Part shown: positions 32,100-40,995 of the stretch, piece by piece
Layout of the letters: each line of letters begins with the position of its first letter
How positions within the stretch are numbered: position 1 is the first letter of the stretch
NCBI RefSeq assembly: GCF_900184995.1
Contig: NZ_LT860098.1
Span: 845,001 to 909,000 of the forward strand
Source: Konateibacter massiliensis
Lineage (GTDB): Bacteria > Bacillota > Clostridia > Lachnospirales > Lachnospiraceae
Length of the DNA stretch: 64,000 nt
Direction of reading: 5' to 3'
Position numbers and translations under genes: made by a program
Notes under the pieces: model-generated
Seen by the model: the letters and a program-made list of their open reading frames with translations, nothing else
Database searches by the model: none
What the model was told of the DNA's origin: nothing

Positions 32100-34586
32100 A
32101 TGAATAGTCAGGTATTAAATATTAGAGGCATGACCTGTGCAGCTTGTGCCCAGCGAATAGAAAAAACAGTCCGAAAGCTTTCCGGCATTGAGCAGGCAAA
32201 TGTGAATCTTGCCAGTGAAAAGCTTTTTGTGGAATATGATGAAGCGGTTCTTCCGCTGGATACCATCAAAGCGGCTGTTACAAAAATCGGCTACGAGGTG
32301 GAGGAAAAGACGAAAAACAGCAATGTCACCATCCCAATCGGCGGCATGACCTGTGCCGCATGTGCACAGCGTATAGAAAAAAGTCTTAAAAAACTAGAAG
32401 GTGTTGAGAATGCATCCGTTAACCTTGCCACTGAAAAAGCAGCTGTCTCCTATGATCCACAGCAAATCCGACTTTCTTCTATTAAGGAAACCATTGAAAA
32501 AATCGGCTACCAGGTATTGGAGATTGACAAAGCGGATGCCGCTGCTGAGGATCGCGCCAGAAAGCAGAAGGAAATTAAGCTTCTCTGGACTAAATTTATT
32601 GTTTCCGCTATTTTCTCGGTTCCGCTGCTCTACATTGCGATGGCGCCAATGATACAGTTTATACGCCTTCCTTTCCCGGCAGCGCTTGACCCGATGCGAT
32701 ATCCTCTTATCTATGCATTGGTTGAGGTTTTGTTAGTCATTCCGGTCATCATTGTCGGGCATAAATTTTATACAATCGGCTTCAAGGCATTATGGCAGAA
32801 AAGCCCTAACATGGACTCCCTGATTGCCATCGGCACAAGTGCCGCAGTGCTTTACAGTATTTATAATACCGTGTTGATTGCCAACGGTGATTTTCACGCG
32901 GTGGAAGCCTTGTATTTCGAATCAGCCGGTGTTATCATTACGTTAATCTTGCTTGGTAAGTCCTTGGAGGCAGTTTCCAAGGGGCGTACCGGAGAAGCAA
33001 TCAAAAAGCTTATGGGGCTTGCACCAAAGACAGCATTTATTCTGCAAAACGGACAGGAAAAAGAGATTTCGATTGATGAAGTGGAAATCGGCGATATTCT
33101 TATCGTAAAGCCGGGTGCCAAAATTCCTGTGGACGGTACGGTTCTCGAAGGACACACCGCAATTGATGAATCCATGCTGACCGGTGAGAGCATGCCCGTA
33201 GATAAAAAAGCAGGTGATCCGGTTTATACGGCTTCCCTCAATACAACAGGAACCATTCAATTTAAGGCAGAAAAGGTCGGAAGTGACACTGCTTTGGCAC
33301 AGATTATCAAGCTTGTGGAGGATGCACAGGGCTCAAAGGCTCCGATTGCTCAAATGGCAGATATTGTATCCGGCTACTTTGTTCCGGTTGTATGCGTTAT
33401 CGCATTGCTGGCAGGTATCGCATGGTTCTTCGGAACAGGAGGAGACTTAGAATTTGCACTGACCATATTTATTTCCGTGCTTGTTATCGCTTGCCCTTGT
33501 GCCCTCGGCCTTGCCACTCCTACCGCCATTATGGTCGGAACCGGAAAAGGTGCTGAAAATGGTATTTTAATCAAGGGAGGAGAAGCACTTGAAACCGCTC
33601 ATAAAATTAACACAATTGTTTTTGATAAAACAGGAACCATAACAGAAGGAAAACCAACCGTAACGGATGTTTTGACAACTGACGGCATGGAAAGCAGCTA
33701 TCTGCTTCAACTGACAGCTTCCGCCGAAAAAGGCTCCGAGCACCCTCTTGGACAGGCAATTGTCTTGGGTGCGAAAGAGAAAAATCTTGAGCTTTTTGCT
33801 GTTGAGAGCTTCCAGTCACTGACCGGACGCGGTATCGAGGCAAAGATAAACGGCTTGACTGTATTGGCAGGAAATAAAAAGCTGATGGAAGAGAGAACTA
33901 TTTCTCTCACTGAGTTAGAGGCAGAAAGTGATAAGCTTGCTTTGGATGGTAAAACACCTATGTATATTTCCATTGACGATAAGCTTGCAGGGATTGTAGC
34001 TGTGGCAGACGTTGTAAAGCCAAGCAGTAAAGCAGCAATAGAAAGTCTTCACAAAATGGGCATTCAAGTTGCTATGATTACCGGTGATAACAAAAAGACT
34101 GCTGCCGCTATCGCAAAACAGGTCGGAATCGACAAGGTTCTGGCAGAGGTATTGCCGCAGGATAAGTCAAATGAGGTGAAAAAGCTTCAGGCAGAAGGCT
34201 TGAAAGTTGCCATGGTAGGTGACGGTATCAACGATGCCCCGGCACTCGCGCAGGCAGATATCGGTATTGCGATTGGCTCCGGTACTGATGTGGCTATGGA
34301 ATCCGCAGATATCGTATTGATGCATTCTGATTTGATGGATGTTCCGACTGCCATTCAGCTAAGTAAAAATACAATTCGAAATATCAAACAGAATTTATTC
34401 TGGGCGTTTGGATATAATGTAATCGGTATTCCGATTGCGGCAGGTGTTCTGCATTTATTTGGCGGACCACTCTTGAACCCTATTTTTGCCGCTGCAGCCA
34501 TGAGCCTAAGCTCTGTTTCCGTATTAACAAATGCTCTCAGGTTAAAAAAATTCAAACCTGTCAGCTATGAAAAGGCAGGTATATAA
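32100..34586 (+). CDS. copA: Copper-exporting P1B-type ATPase CopA
   Basis: 828 residues. Two N-terminal HMA domains with MTCAAC metal sites (first at 11-16), eight membrane helices, the CPC transport motif in 'VIACPCALGLATPT', phosphorylation site DKTGT, 'SEHPLG' (HP motif), and the hinge 'GDGINDAPALAQADIG'. Exports Cu(I) at ATP cost. The ribosome-binding site is GAGGTG. It is first in a run with the lipoprotein, copZ and a two-component system. Confidence 0.96.
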   Translation: MNSQVLNIRGMTCAACAQRIEKTVRKLSGIEQANVNLASEKLFVEYDEAVLPLDTIKAAVTKIGYEVEEKTKNSNVTIPIGGMTCAACAQRIEKSLKKLEGVENASVNLATEKAAVSYDPQQIRLSSIKETIEKIGYQVLEIDKADAAAEDRARKQKEIKLLWTKFIVSAIFSVPLLYIAMAPMIQFIRLPFPAALDPMRYPLIYALVEVLLVIPVIIVGHKFYTIGFKALWQKSPNMDSLIAIGTSAAVLYSIYNTVLIANGDFHAVEALYFESAGVIITLILLGKSLEAVSKGRTGEAIKKLMGLAPKTAFILQNGQEKEISIDEVEIGDILIVKPGAKIPVDGTVLEGHTAIDESMLTGESMPVDKKAGDPVYTASLNTTGTIQFKAEKVGSDTALAQIIKLVEDAQGSKAPIAQMADIVSGYFVPVVCVIALLAGIAWFFGTGGDLEFALTIFISVLVIACPCALGLATPTAIMVGTGKGAENGILIKGGEALETAHKINTIVFDKTGTITEGKPTVTDVLTTDGMESSYLLQLTASAEKGSEHPLGQAIVLGAKEKNLELFAVESFQSLTGRGIEAKINGLTVLAGNKKLMEERTISLTELEAESDKLALDGKTPMYISIDDKLAGIVAVADVVKPSSKAAIESLHKMGIQVAMITGDNKKTAAAIAKQVGIDKVLAEVLPQDKSNEVKKLQAEGLKVAMVGDGINDAPALAQADIGIAIGSGTDVAMESADIVLMHSDLMDVPTAIQLSKNTIRNIKQNLFWAFGYNVIGIPIAAGVLHLFGGPLLNPIFAAAAMSLSSVSVLTNALRLKKFKPVSYEKAGI

Positions 34587-34588
34587 TA

Positions 34589-35293
34589 ATGAAGAAATTA
34601 ATAAAAAGAACAACTCTTATAACGATGCTCACTACTTTGGCAGTATTTTTTACTGGCTGCTCCTCTCTTGATGTTGTCAGCCAAGATTCTGTTTCTTCAT
34701 TTGACAAAGTATTAAGCGCCATTCCAGATTCCGTTACCGCTGATGAAGCAATCGGTGGCTGGTCATTATCTGCACCGGACAACAGCGTACGTTTTCTGTG
34801 GAGTCAGGATTACAGCCAAAGCCCGTCCTTCGACATTATGCTTGAGGTTGATGCAGAACCCTTTTTAAATGCAGGACTAGACCCCGAAAAGCTGCCGGAT
34901 AACTATATCTTTTCTGATAATAAGCTGATAGTCGGAACAAAATTAGGGGATGATAAGTTAGTTTATAAAGATGCTGCCACCCCTATTGCCTCCTATGAAC
35001 AGATTGTAACCAACTACGGGAAATCAGTTGGGTATCACACAGCAATGGACCATTATAATGTAAGTCTTGGTGATGGCAATATGTTCGAATGGGCAAAGGA
35101 TATGGATACAAGCTCCGTTACAAAAGAAACGCAGGATAAGGATATTGTTTTTGTGTTAAATCCCGAACCTTTGATCGCTGCCGGTGTTGCCCCTGAACAG
35201 GTAGAGGGCTGGTCTTATGCGACAGTCAGTGTAGAAATTAACGGCAAGGCAACAGACGTATACAAATTTTTGAAGCCTTTTGATTTACAGTAA
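34589..35293 (+). CDS. Lipoprotein of the copper operon with an internal repeat
   Basis: 234 residues. Signal peptide with lipobox FTGC (Cys24), so lipid-anchored outside the membrane. The mature part carries two related blocks: residues 82-105 (starts DIMLEVDAEPFLNAG) and 185-208 (starts DIVFVLNPEPLIAAG), both ending near a P-E-[KQ]-[LV]. The family is not recognised. There is no Cys beyond the lipobox; Met, His and acidic residues could bind metal. It begins 2 bp after copA, so it is probably part of copper handling or sensing. Confidence 0.75.
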   Translation: MKKLIKRTTLITMLTTLAVFFTGCSSLDVVSQDSVSSFDKVLSAIPDSVTADEAIGGWSLSAPDNSVRFLWSQDYSQSPSFDIMLEVDAEPFLNAGLDPEKLPDNYIFSDNKLIVGTKLGDDKLVYKDAATPIASYEQIVTNYGKSVGYHTAMDHYNVSLGDGNMFEWAKDMDTSSVTKETQDKDIVFVLNPEPLIAAGVAPEQVEGWSYATVSVEINGKATDVYKFLKPFDLQ

Positions 35294-35367
35294 TTTTATA
35301 AAACTGCTGCCAAGCGGCATTTTAAATAAACAATTTTAAATATACAAAGAATATGGAGGAATTTATA

Positions 35368-35574
35368 ATGGAAAAATCAATTATTAATGTAGAAGGAATG
35401 TCATGTGAACATTGTGTAAAGGCTGTAAATGGTGCCGTTAGCGCATTAGCAGGTGTTCAGAACGTTTCAGTAGACTTGGACTCTAAGACGGTTACCGTAG
35501 AATATGATGCCGCTCAAAGCTCCTTAGAGCAAATTAAGGCTGAGATTGAAGATCAGGGCTATGATGTAGTCTAA
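35368..35574 (+). CDS. copZ: Copper chaperone CopZ
   Basis: 68 residues from ATG 35368, after GGAGGA; the frame also opens at 35353, inside that site. A single HMA domain with the Cu(I) site GMSCEHC and the usual end 'IEDQGYDVV'. It would shuttle Cu(I) to the CopA HMA domains. Confidence 0.93.
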   Translation: MEKSIINVEGMSCEHCVKAVNGAVSALAGVQNVSVDLDSKTVTVEYDAAQSSLEQIKAEIEDQGYDVV

Positions 35575-35578
35575 AAGC

Positions 35579-36280
35579 ATGAATAAAAGCAGCAAAAATA
35601 TTCTCGTCGTAGATGACGAGCCAAAAATTTTAGATGTTGTATGCTCCCTTTTGGAGAGTAAAGGGCATCACGCCCTGCCTGCGGAAACAGGCAAAAAAGC
35701 CTTGGAGATGTTTGACGCAGAAAACATCTCCCTTGTGCTTTTGGATTTAATGCTTCCTGACATATCCGGTGAAACAGTATGTCAGGCAATCCGCAAGAAA
35801 TCGCGTATTCCGATTATTATGCTCACCGCCAAGGCGGATGAGGAACATATTGTAAATGGTCTTGGGCTTGGAGCCGATGACTATATCACAAAGCCCTTCG
35901 GTCTCAAGGAGCTGTATGCCAGAGTGGAAGCAGTTCTTAGAAGAACGGGGGATGATTTGATTCCCCTCACCGCTAAAAACTCTTGGGGAAGCGGAGATTT
36001 AATTATTGATTTCGAGAAAAATATGCTGCAAAAAAAGGGAATCTCCCTTACGCTCACTCCCAGTGAGTGGAAAATTCTCTCTGCGCTTGTAAAATATCCG
36101 GGCAAGGTGTTTACACGCGAAGAGCTGATTGAGATTGCTCTTGGCAGTGATTTTGAGGGCTACGACAGAGCCATCGACAGCCATATTAAAAATATCCGGC
36201 AAAAGCTGGAGGACGATCCTCGAAATCCGGCTTATGTCATAACCGTTCATGGTCTGGGCTATAAATTTGGAGGTGAATAG
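35579..36280 (+). CDS. OmpR/PhoB-family response regulator
   Basis: 233 residues. Receiver domain with Asp12/Asp13, phospho-acceptor Asp56 (LVLLDLMLP) and 'MLTAKADEE'; then a winged-helix DNA-binding domain ('LTLTPSEWKILSALVKYPG...VFTREELIEI', 'RAIDSHIKNIRQKL'). It starts 4 bp after copZ and precedes the kinase by 3 bp. Likely responds to copper or envelope stress, by context only. Confidence 0.94.
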   Translation: MNKSSKNILVVDDEPKILDVVCSLLESKGHHALPAETGKKALEMFDAENISLVLLDLMLPDISGETVCQAIRKKSRIPIIMLTAKADEEHIVNGLGLGADDYITKPFGLKELYARVEAVLRRTGDDLIPLTAKNSWGSGDLIIDFEKNMLQKKGISLTLTPSEWKILSALVKYPGKVFTREELIEIALGSDFEGYDRAIDSHIKNIRQKLEDDPRNPAYVITVHGLGYKFGGE

Positions 36281-36283
36281 CAG

Positions 36284-37675
36284 ATGAAAACACTTCGTTC
36301 CCAACTATCCCTCTCCATTATGCTCGTCGTTCTCGTCACTGTGGTACTGATTAGTCTTCTCTCTAATATTACAGTCAACAGACAGTTCGAAGAATATATT
36401 ACAAATCAAAAGCAGACAAGAAGTGAATACATTGTCCATGATTTAAGCAGTCAGTATAATACCGATACCCAAACATGGGACAGCAATTACCTTCACACCA
36501 TCGGCATGTACTCCCTCTATGACGGATATTTGCTGACCGTCTATGACAATTCTGGTACCGCCATCTGGGATGCGGAAAGCCATGATATGACATTATGTCA
36601 TCAAATTATGGATGAAATCACAGAGCGAATGAGCCACCGAAAAAGTCAAGGCGGCTTTACAGCTCATACTTATGACCTGACGCAAAACAATGAAAGGGTA
36701 GGCTTGGTCTCTGTGAAATATTACGGACCTTATTTTTACAGTGAGAATGACTTTGAATTTATTAACACCTTTAATACGGTTTTAATTATCATAGGCATTA
36801 TCTCTTGTATTTTTTCCCTCATTGTCGGCTGGCTTCTCGCAAGCCGGATTTCCCGCCCTATTGTTAAAACTGCGGAGATTGCCGAGCATATCGCGGAAGG
36901 AAATTACAATATACGCTTTGAAGGCAACACAAAAGCCAAAGAGTTAAGTCATCTTGTTTCCACAATAAACTGTCTTGCCACAGACCTTGAAGCACAGGAA
37001 AATCTGCGAAAACAGCTAACGACCAACGTTGCACATGAGCTTCGTACTCCTCTCACCGCAATTCGCTCTCACCTCGAGGCAATGATAGAGGGAATCTGGG
37101 AAACAACTCCGGAAAGACTTACCGGCTGTCTGGAGGAGGTAACAAGATTAAGCAGTCTCGTTGCAGATTTGGAGCGGCTTGCAAAGGTGGAAGGCGATAA
37201 TTTAAATTTAAAGCAATCTGATATGGATATTTTGGAAGCAGTAAAAATTATCGCCGGCAATTTCTCGGCGGAGGCAGAAAAAAAAGGAATTACGCTGACT
37301 ATTGAAGGCACACCCTCCATTGTATACGCAGACAAGGACAGAATCAGTCAGGTTATTACGAACCTATTGTCCAATGCGATTAAATATACGCCTGAAGGCG
37401 GTCGCGTGAGCCTAAAGGTCAAGGATAGCGAAACCAGCGGCAGCCTTAGTGTGAAGGATACCGGAATTGGTATCTCAAAAGAGGATACCGCTCTTATCTT
37501 TGAACGCTTTTACCGGACCGATAAATCACGTAATCGAAAGACCGGAGGCGCCGGAATCGGTCTTACCATTGCAAGATCGATTGTTCATGCGCATGGCGGC
37601 AGCATTTTTGTTGAAAGTGTAGAAAATGAAGGTAGTGTTTTTACCGTTGTATTACCCAAGAGCACGAAGCAGTAA
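36284..37675 (+). CDS. Sensor histidine kinase
   Basis: 463 residues. Transmembrane helix 1 (about 10-30), an extracytoplasmic sensor of about 130 residues, transmembrane helix 2 (about 163-185), HAMP, dimerisation box 'VAHELRTPLTAIRSHLEAM', then ATPase boxes 'NLLSNAIKYTPEGG', 'DTGIGIS' and 'GGAGIGLTIA'. Partner of the regulator just upstream. The ribosome-binding site GGAGGTG lies inside the end of that gene. The sensor has no obvious His/Met copper cluster. Confidence 0.94.
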   Translation: MKTLRSQLSLSIMLVVLVTVVLISLLSNITVNRQFEEYITNQKQTRSEYIVHDLSSQYNTDTQTWDSNYLHTIGMYSLYDGYLLTVYDNSGTAIWDAESHDMTLCHQIMDEITERMSHRKSQGGFTAHTYDLTQNNERVGLVSVKYYGPYFYSENDFEFINTFNTVLIIIGIISCIFSLIVGWLLASRISRPIVKTAEIAEHIAEGNYNIRFEGNTKAKELSHLVSTINCLATDLEAQENLRKQLTTNVAHELRTPLTAIRSHLEAMIEGIWETTPERLTGCLEEVTRLSSLVADLERLAKVEGDNLNLKQSDMDILEAVKIIAGNFSAEAEKKGITLTIEGTPSIVYADKDRISQVITNLLSNAIKYTPEGGRVSLKVKDSETSGSLSVKDTGIGISKEDTALIFERFYRTDKSRNRKTGGAGIGLTIARSIVHAHGGSIFVESVENEGSVFTVVLPKSTKQ

Positions 37676-37687
37676 GAATGCAGAAAT

Positions 37688-37714
37688 CATCTTCCACTTG
37701 CATCTGTAGGCATA
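37688..37714 (+). repeat. Dispersed 27-bp repeat, copy 1
   Basis: CATCTTCCACTTGCATCTG continuing TAGGCATA; about 22 of 27 bases match 40855-40881. Confidence 0.5.
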
Positions 37715-37767
37715 AAAAATCAAACAAGGAAATTTTTGTACTTTTATTTCCATGTTTGATTTTTTTA
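37713..37767. terminator. Bidirectional terminator between kinase and GntR genes
   Basis: AAAATCAAACAAGGAAA and TTTCCATGTTTGATTTT form a long stem with T-runs on both strands. Confidence 0.88.
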
Positions 37768-38496
37768 TAATATCTGAATTTCATACTTATATTTATCACT
37801 TCGATAGATAGCCTCTGTATATTCAATCGGTACCTGATCGCCTATATAGGCAATTTTTTTAAACTTTAATGCCAACTGACTTTCCGGTTGATTCAAAAGC
37901 TCCGTCTCAAATTCATTCAATATTTTAGGCTCTATGGTTTCCTTCGCACTGCTTAGTTCATATCCATATTTTTCTCGAAATATTTTATAAAGGGACTGTC
38001 CAAAAATTGTCTCGACCGACATATCCACGAACCGGTGTCTGGCAAGCCAAACGGTTTCTATGGCAATGGGTTCATTGTCAATGAGCCTTAACCGCTTTAT
38101 TGTAATGACATATTCCTTATCCTCTGGCAGGTCAAGAATTTCTTTAATTTGATGTGTCGCTTTTTTTATATCAAAGGAAATTATCTTAGAGCTGGTAACA
38201 TGCCCCTTGCTTTCCATCTCCTCCGAAAAACCTATCAACTGAGATAACTTCTTATACTGCTTTGGCCTGGCAACAAAAGTACCTCTGCCCTGCTCCCTGT
38301 ATAAAATACCGTCATTGACCAATTCCATGATTGCTTTATTCACGGTCATTCTGCTTACTCCCTGAATTTTACAGATTTCTCGTTCCGGCGGAATGGCATC
38401 CCCCGGTTTTAATTGCTCGTTTTCTATCATATTCAGTATACTGTCTTTTATTTGATAATATAGCGGAAATCCATTTTCCTTTAAAACCTTATTCAA
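37765..38496 (-). CDS. nagR: GntR/HutC-family regulator of amino-sugar use (NagR/DasR-like)
   Basis: 243 residues. GntR winged helix ('PLYYQIKDSILNMIENEQLKPG', 'PPEREICKIQGVSRMTV') plus a UTRA effector domain (about 75-240). Proteins of this kind (NagR/YvoA, DasR) bind glucosamine 6-phosphate or GlcNAc 6-phosphate and repress nag genes. It is divergent from nagB-nagA, and TGGTATA sites fill the 416-bp gap, which supports the assignment. Confidence 0.85.
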   Translation of the reverse strand: MNKVLKENGFPLYYQIKDSILNMIENEQLKPGDAIPPEREICKIQGVSRMTVNKAIMELVNDGILYREQGRGTFVARPKQYKKLSQLIGFSEEMESKGHVTSSKIISFDIKKATHQIKEILDLPEDKEYVITIKRLRLIDNEPIAIETVWLARHRFVDMSVETIFGQSLYKIFREKYGYELSSAKETIEPKILNEFETELLNQPESQLALKFKKIAYIGDQVPIEYTEAIYRSDKYKYEIQIL

Positions 38497-38660
38497 TCGT
38501 TGTCATTCCTTTCATTGGATTTCTTATTGACTCTTATTTTACTCTCTCTGTCAAAAATATTCAATAACGCTTTTCCCATACTTCTGTGTATTAATTGCTG
38601 CAATAAAACCCAAAGGCTAAATTATAACAAAACGCAATTCAAATGCTTGAAACAACTATA

Positions 38661-38672
38661 TGGTGTATACCA
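38661..38672. promoter_or_regulatory. Operator candidate for GntR (site 1)
   Basis: TGGTGTATACCA, a perfect 12-bp palindrome like NagR/DasR sites. Confidence 0.6.
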
Positions 38673-38793
38673 TTTTTTTATGATTATACTTTATCCTTTA
38701 TATAATCTCAAGTATTTTTACTATATTATTTTTACTTTTTCCTTTTTATTCGATATATTGTACCTATTATAGGATTGTTTGTTTTATAAAACA

Positions 38794-38817
38794 TATACCA
38801 ATTTATTAAATGGTATA
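38794..38817. promoter_or_regulatory. Operator candidate for GntR (site 2)
   Basis: TATACCA and TGGTATA in outward-facing arrangement, 10 bp apart, upstream of the nagB promoter. Confidence 0.5.
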
Positions 38818-38837
38818 ATAAAAATTTAAAATATATA

Positions 38838-38866
38838 TTTACACTTGGTATATTATTATATATAAT
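38838..38866 (+). promoter_or_regulatory. nagB promoter with operator in the spacer
   Basis: TTTACA, 17-bp spacer, perfect TATAAT. A TGGTATA half site (38846-38852) lies within the spacer, so a bound repressor would block polymerase directly. Confidence 0.75.
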
Positions 38867-38912
38867 AAAGATAAACATTAACTTCAACAAAAATAAAGGA
38901 GAGTGTACTATT

Positions 38913-39644
38913 GTGATTAAACTTATTAAAGCACGCGATTATGACGATATTAGCAGAAAGGCAGCCAATATTTTATCTGCTCAGGTTATTTTAAAACCGG
39001 ATTCGGTTTTAGGTCTTGCCACCGGGTCTACCCCAATTGGTATATACAACAAGCTTGTGGATTGGTATAAGAAGGGTGATTTAGATTTTTCGCAGGTTCG
39101 TACTGTAAATCTCGATGAATACTGCGGTCTGTCTAAGGACAATGATCAAAGCTATTATTATTTTATGAATCATCATTTGTTTTATCATGTAAATATTGAT
39201 TTGAAAAATACCAATTTTCCAAACGGCATGGAAGCGGATGCTAACAAGGAATGTACCCGCTATAATCAAATTATAGAAGATATGGGTGGTATCGATATGC
39301 AGCTTCTTGGGATTGGCACCAACGGGCATATCGGATTTAATGAACCCAATGATACCTTTATTCCGAGCACCCACCAAATAACTCTTTCTCAGGAGACCAT
39401 AAACGCAAATTCACGTTTTTTCAGTTCTATGGAAGAGGTTCCAACACAGGCTTATACCATGGGTGTTGGTCACATTATGAATGCAAAGAAAATATTAATG
39501 GCTGTAAGCGGAGAAAATAAGGCTCAGATATTAAAAGAGGTTTTAACCGGACCGGTAACACCTTTCATACCTGCCACCATTCTTCAATTTCACCATGACG
39601 TTACAATTGTTGCGGACGAAGCTGCTTTATCCGCTTTAGAGTAA
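38913..39644 (+). CDS. nagB: Glucosamine-6-phosphate deaminase
   Basis: 243 residues from a GTG start behind AAAGGAGAG. Motifs 'LGLATGSTPIGIYNKL', 'VNLDEYCGL' (catalytic Asp) and 'GIGTNGHIGFNEP' are all present. Converts glucosamine 6-phosphate to fructose 6-phosphate and ammonia. nagA follows after 21 bp. Length is typical for the Gram-positive short form. Confidence 0.97.
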   Translation: MIKLIKARDYDDISRKAANILSAQVILKPDSVLGLATGSTPIGIYNKLVDWYKKGDLDFSQVRTVNLDEYCGLSKDNDQSYYYFMNHHLFYHVNIDLKNTNFPNGMEADANKECTRYNQIIEDMGGIDMQLLGIGTNGHIGFNEPNDTFIPSTHQITLSQETINANSRFFSSMEEVPTQAYTMGVGHIMNAKKILMAVSGENKAQILKEVLTGPVTPFIPATILQFHHDVTIVADEAALSALE

Positions 39645-39665
39645 AATCAGACTGGAGGAAACACT

Positions 39666-40775
39666 ATGCTTATAAAAAATGGTTTTGTATTTCAAGAAAA
39701 CTCCACTTTTCAGAAAACTGATATCGCCATAAACGAAGAATTATTGGCAGATGTTTCTACGGATGGTAAAGAAATAGATGCCTCCGGACTTTATGTTATT
39801 CCGGGTCTTATCGACATTCACTTTCATGGCTGCGTAGGCTATGACTTTTGTGACGGGACCTCAGAGGCATTAAAAAACATTGCTGAGTATGAGGCAAAAT
39901 GCGGCATTACCTCCATTATCCCCGCAAGTCTTGCCCTGAATGATGAAAACTTAGAGAAAATCTTTGAAAATGCACATAACTACAATAACGAAAGCGGTGC
40001 CATGCTGATGGGTATCCATATGGAGGGACCTTACCTTGCTCCCGCTAAAAAAGGAGCCCACAATGAAGCTTATTTAAAGACACCTTTTGTCACTCATTTT
40101 AACTCCTTAAATGAAAAGTCAGGAAACATGATTAAAATCTTATCTCTGGCACCTGAACTGGATGGTGCTTTGGATGCCATTGAGGAATTAAAGTCTAAAG
40201 TCGTACTTTCTTTAGCCCACACTACCGCCGGATATGAGCTGGCAATGGAAGCCTTCCAAAAAGGTGCAAGCCATGTAACGCATTTATACAATGCCATGCT
40301 TCCTTTTTCCCACAGAGAACCCGGTCTGGTCGGCGCTGCCTTTGATACGCCTGACTCCAAGGTGGAATTAATCAGCGACGGAATCCATGTATCTCCCCCT
40401 GTAATACGTGCCACCTTTAAAATGTTTGGCAGGGACCGTATTGTCCTAATCAGCGACAGCATGCGTGCCACAGGGTTGGAAAACGGTGAATATACACTGG
40501 GTGATTTGGCTGTTACCGTAAAAGACAATAAAGCAACCTTACATGACGGTACCATTGCCGGCTCCGCAACAAATCTTATGGATTGCATGAAAAAAGCAGT
40601 GTCCTTTGGTATTCCTCTTGAGGATGCCGTTACCTGTGCCACCATAAATCCCGCAAAGCAAACAAAAATCTATGATAAAGTGGGAAGTATAACCACCGGA
40701 AAATATGCTAACTTAGTCTTATTGGATAAAGATCTTAATGTTGTCTCTGTTATCCTAAGGGGAAATGTTATATAG
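39666..40775 (+). CDS. nagA: N-acetylglucosamine-6-phosphate deacetylase
   Basis: 369 residues. Amidohydrolase with 'PGLIDIHFHGCVGYDF', the metal Glu in 'HMEGPYLAPAKKGAHN', metal His in 'LAHTTAGY' and 'THLYNAM', and catalytic Asp in 'LISDSMRATG'. Removes acetate from GlcNAc 6-phosphate, feeding nagB. The ribosome-binding site is GGAGGA. Confidence 0.97.
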   Translation: MLIKNGFVFQENSTFQKTDIAINEELLADVSTDGKEIDASGLYVIPGLIDIHFHGCVGYDFCDGTSEALKNIAEYEAKCGITSIIPASLALNDENLEKIFENAHNYNNESGAMLMGIHMEGPYLAPAKKGAHNEAYLKTPFVTHFNSLNEKSGNMIKILSLAPELDGALDAIEELKSKVVLSLAHTTAGYELAMEAFQKGASHVTHLYNAMLPFSHREPGLVGAAFDTPDSKVELISDGIHVSPPVIRATFKMFGRDRIVLISDSMRATGLENGEYTLGDLAVTVKDNKATLHDGTIAGSATNLMDCMKKAVSFGIPLEDAVTCATINPAKQTKIYDKVGSITTGKYANLVLLDKDLNVVSVILRGNVI

Positions 40776-40790
40776 TATTTAAAACAAAGC

Positions 40791-40829
40791 AAACAAGTCT
40801 CTCACTCAGGAGAGGCTTGTTTGTTTTGT
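40791..40829 (+). terminator. Terminator of nagBA
   Basis: AAACAAGTCTCTC and GGAGAGGCTTGTTT pair, followed by GTTTTGTT. Confidence 0.75.
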
Positions 40830-40830
40830 T

Positions 40831-40896
40831 GCGCCAAATGCAGTCACGTAGTGACATCTTCCATCTGCATTTGTGCGCATATTGGCACGAAGTGCC
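40831..40896 (+). repeat. Nested cruciform plus hairpin between nagA and SRP RNA
   Basis: GCGCCAAATGCAG (40831) pairs with CTGCATTTGTGCGC (ends 40878); GTCAC-GTA-GTGAC is nested inside. GGCAC-GAA-GTGCC follows at 40884. The 27-bp stretch at 40855-40881 is also found at 37688. Confidence 0.65.
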
Positions 40897-40940
40897 TTTT
40901 GTATCATAGGAAATTCGAAAGAATTTCCTATGATACAAAA
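40897..40940. repeat. Perfect 20-bp-arm palindrome (ATAGGAA family, copy 1)
   Basis: Arms TTTTGTATCATAGGAAATTC and its exact reverse complement enclose GAAA. Related copies occur at 45833 and 49631. Confidence 0.85.
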
Positions 40941-40945
40941 ATAAA

Positions 40946-40975
40946 GCCGTTGCTTTCGCAACGGCCCTTTTTTTA
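40946..40975. terminator. Terminator of SRP RNA (works on both strands)
   Basis: GCCGTTGC-TTTC-GCAACGGC; on the minus strand it is followed by TTTATTTTTG just after the SRP RNA end, on the plus strand by CCTTTTTTT. Confidence 0.85.
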
Positions 40976-40995
40976 TTATTCAAATTTATTTTAAT

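Noticed and set aside
38500-38772. 90-aa plus-strand open frame between GntR and nagB
   Set aside because: AT-rich regulatory DNA; no ribosome-binding site, no family resemblance, and it runs across the operator region.
40094-40645. 183-aa minus-strand open frame inside nagA
   Set aside because: Antisense to an unmistakable nagA; composition follows the nagA codons and no start signal is seen.
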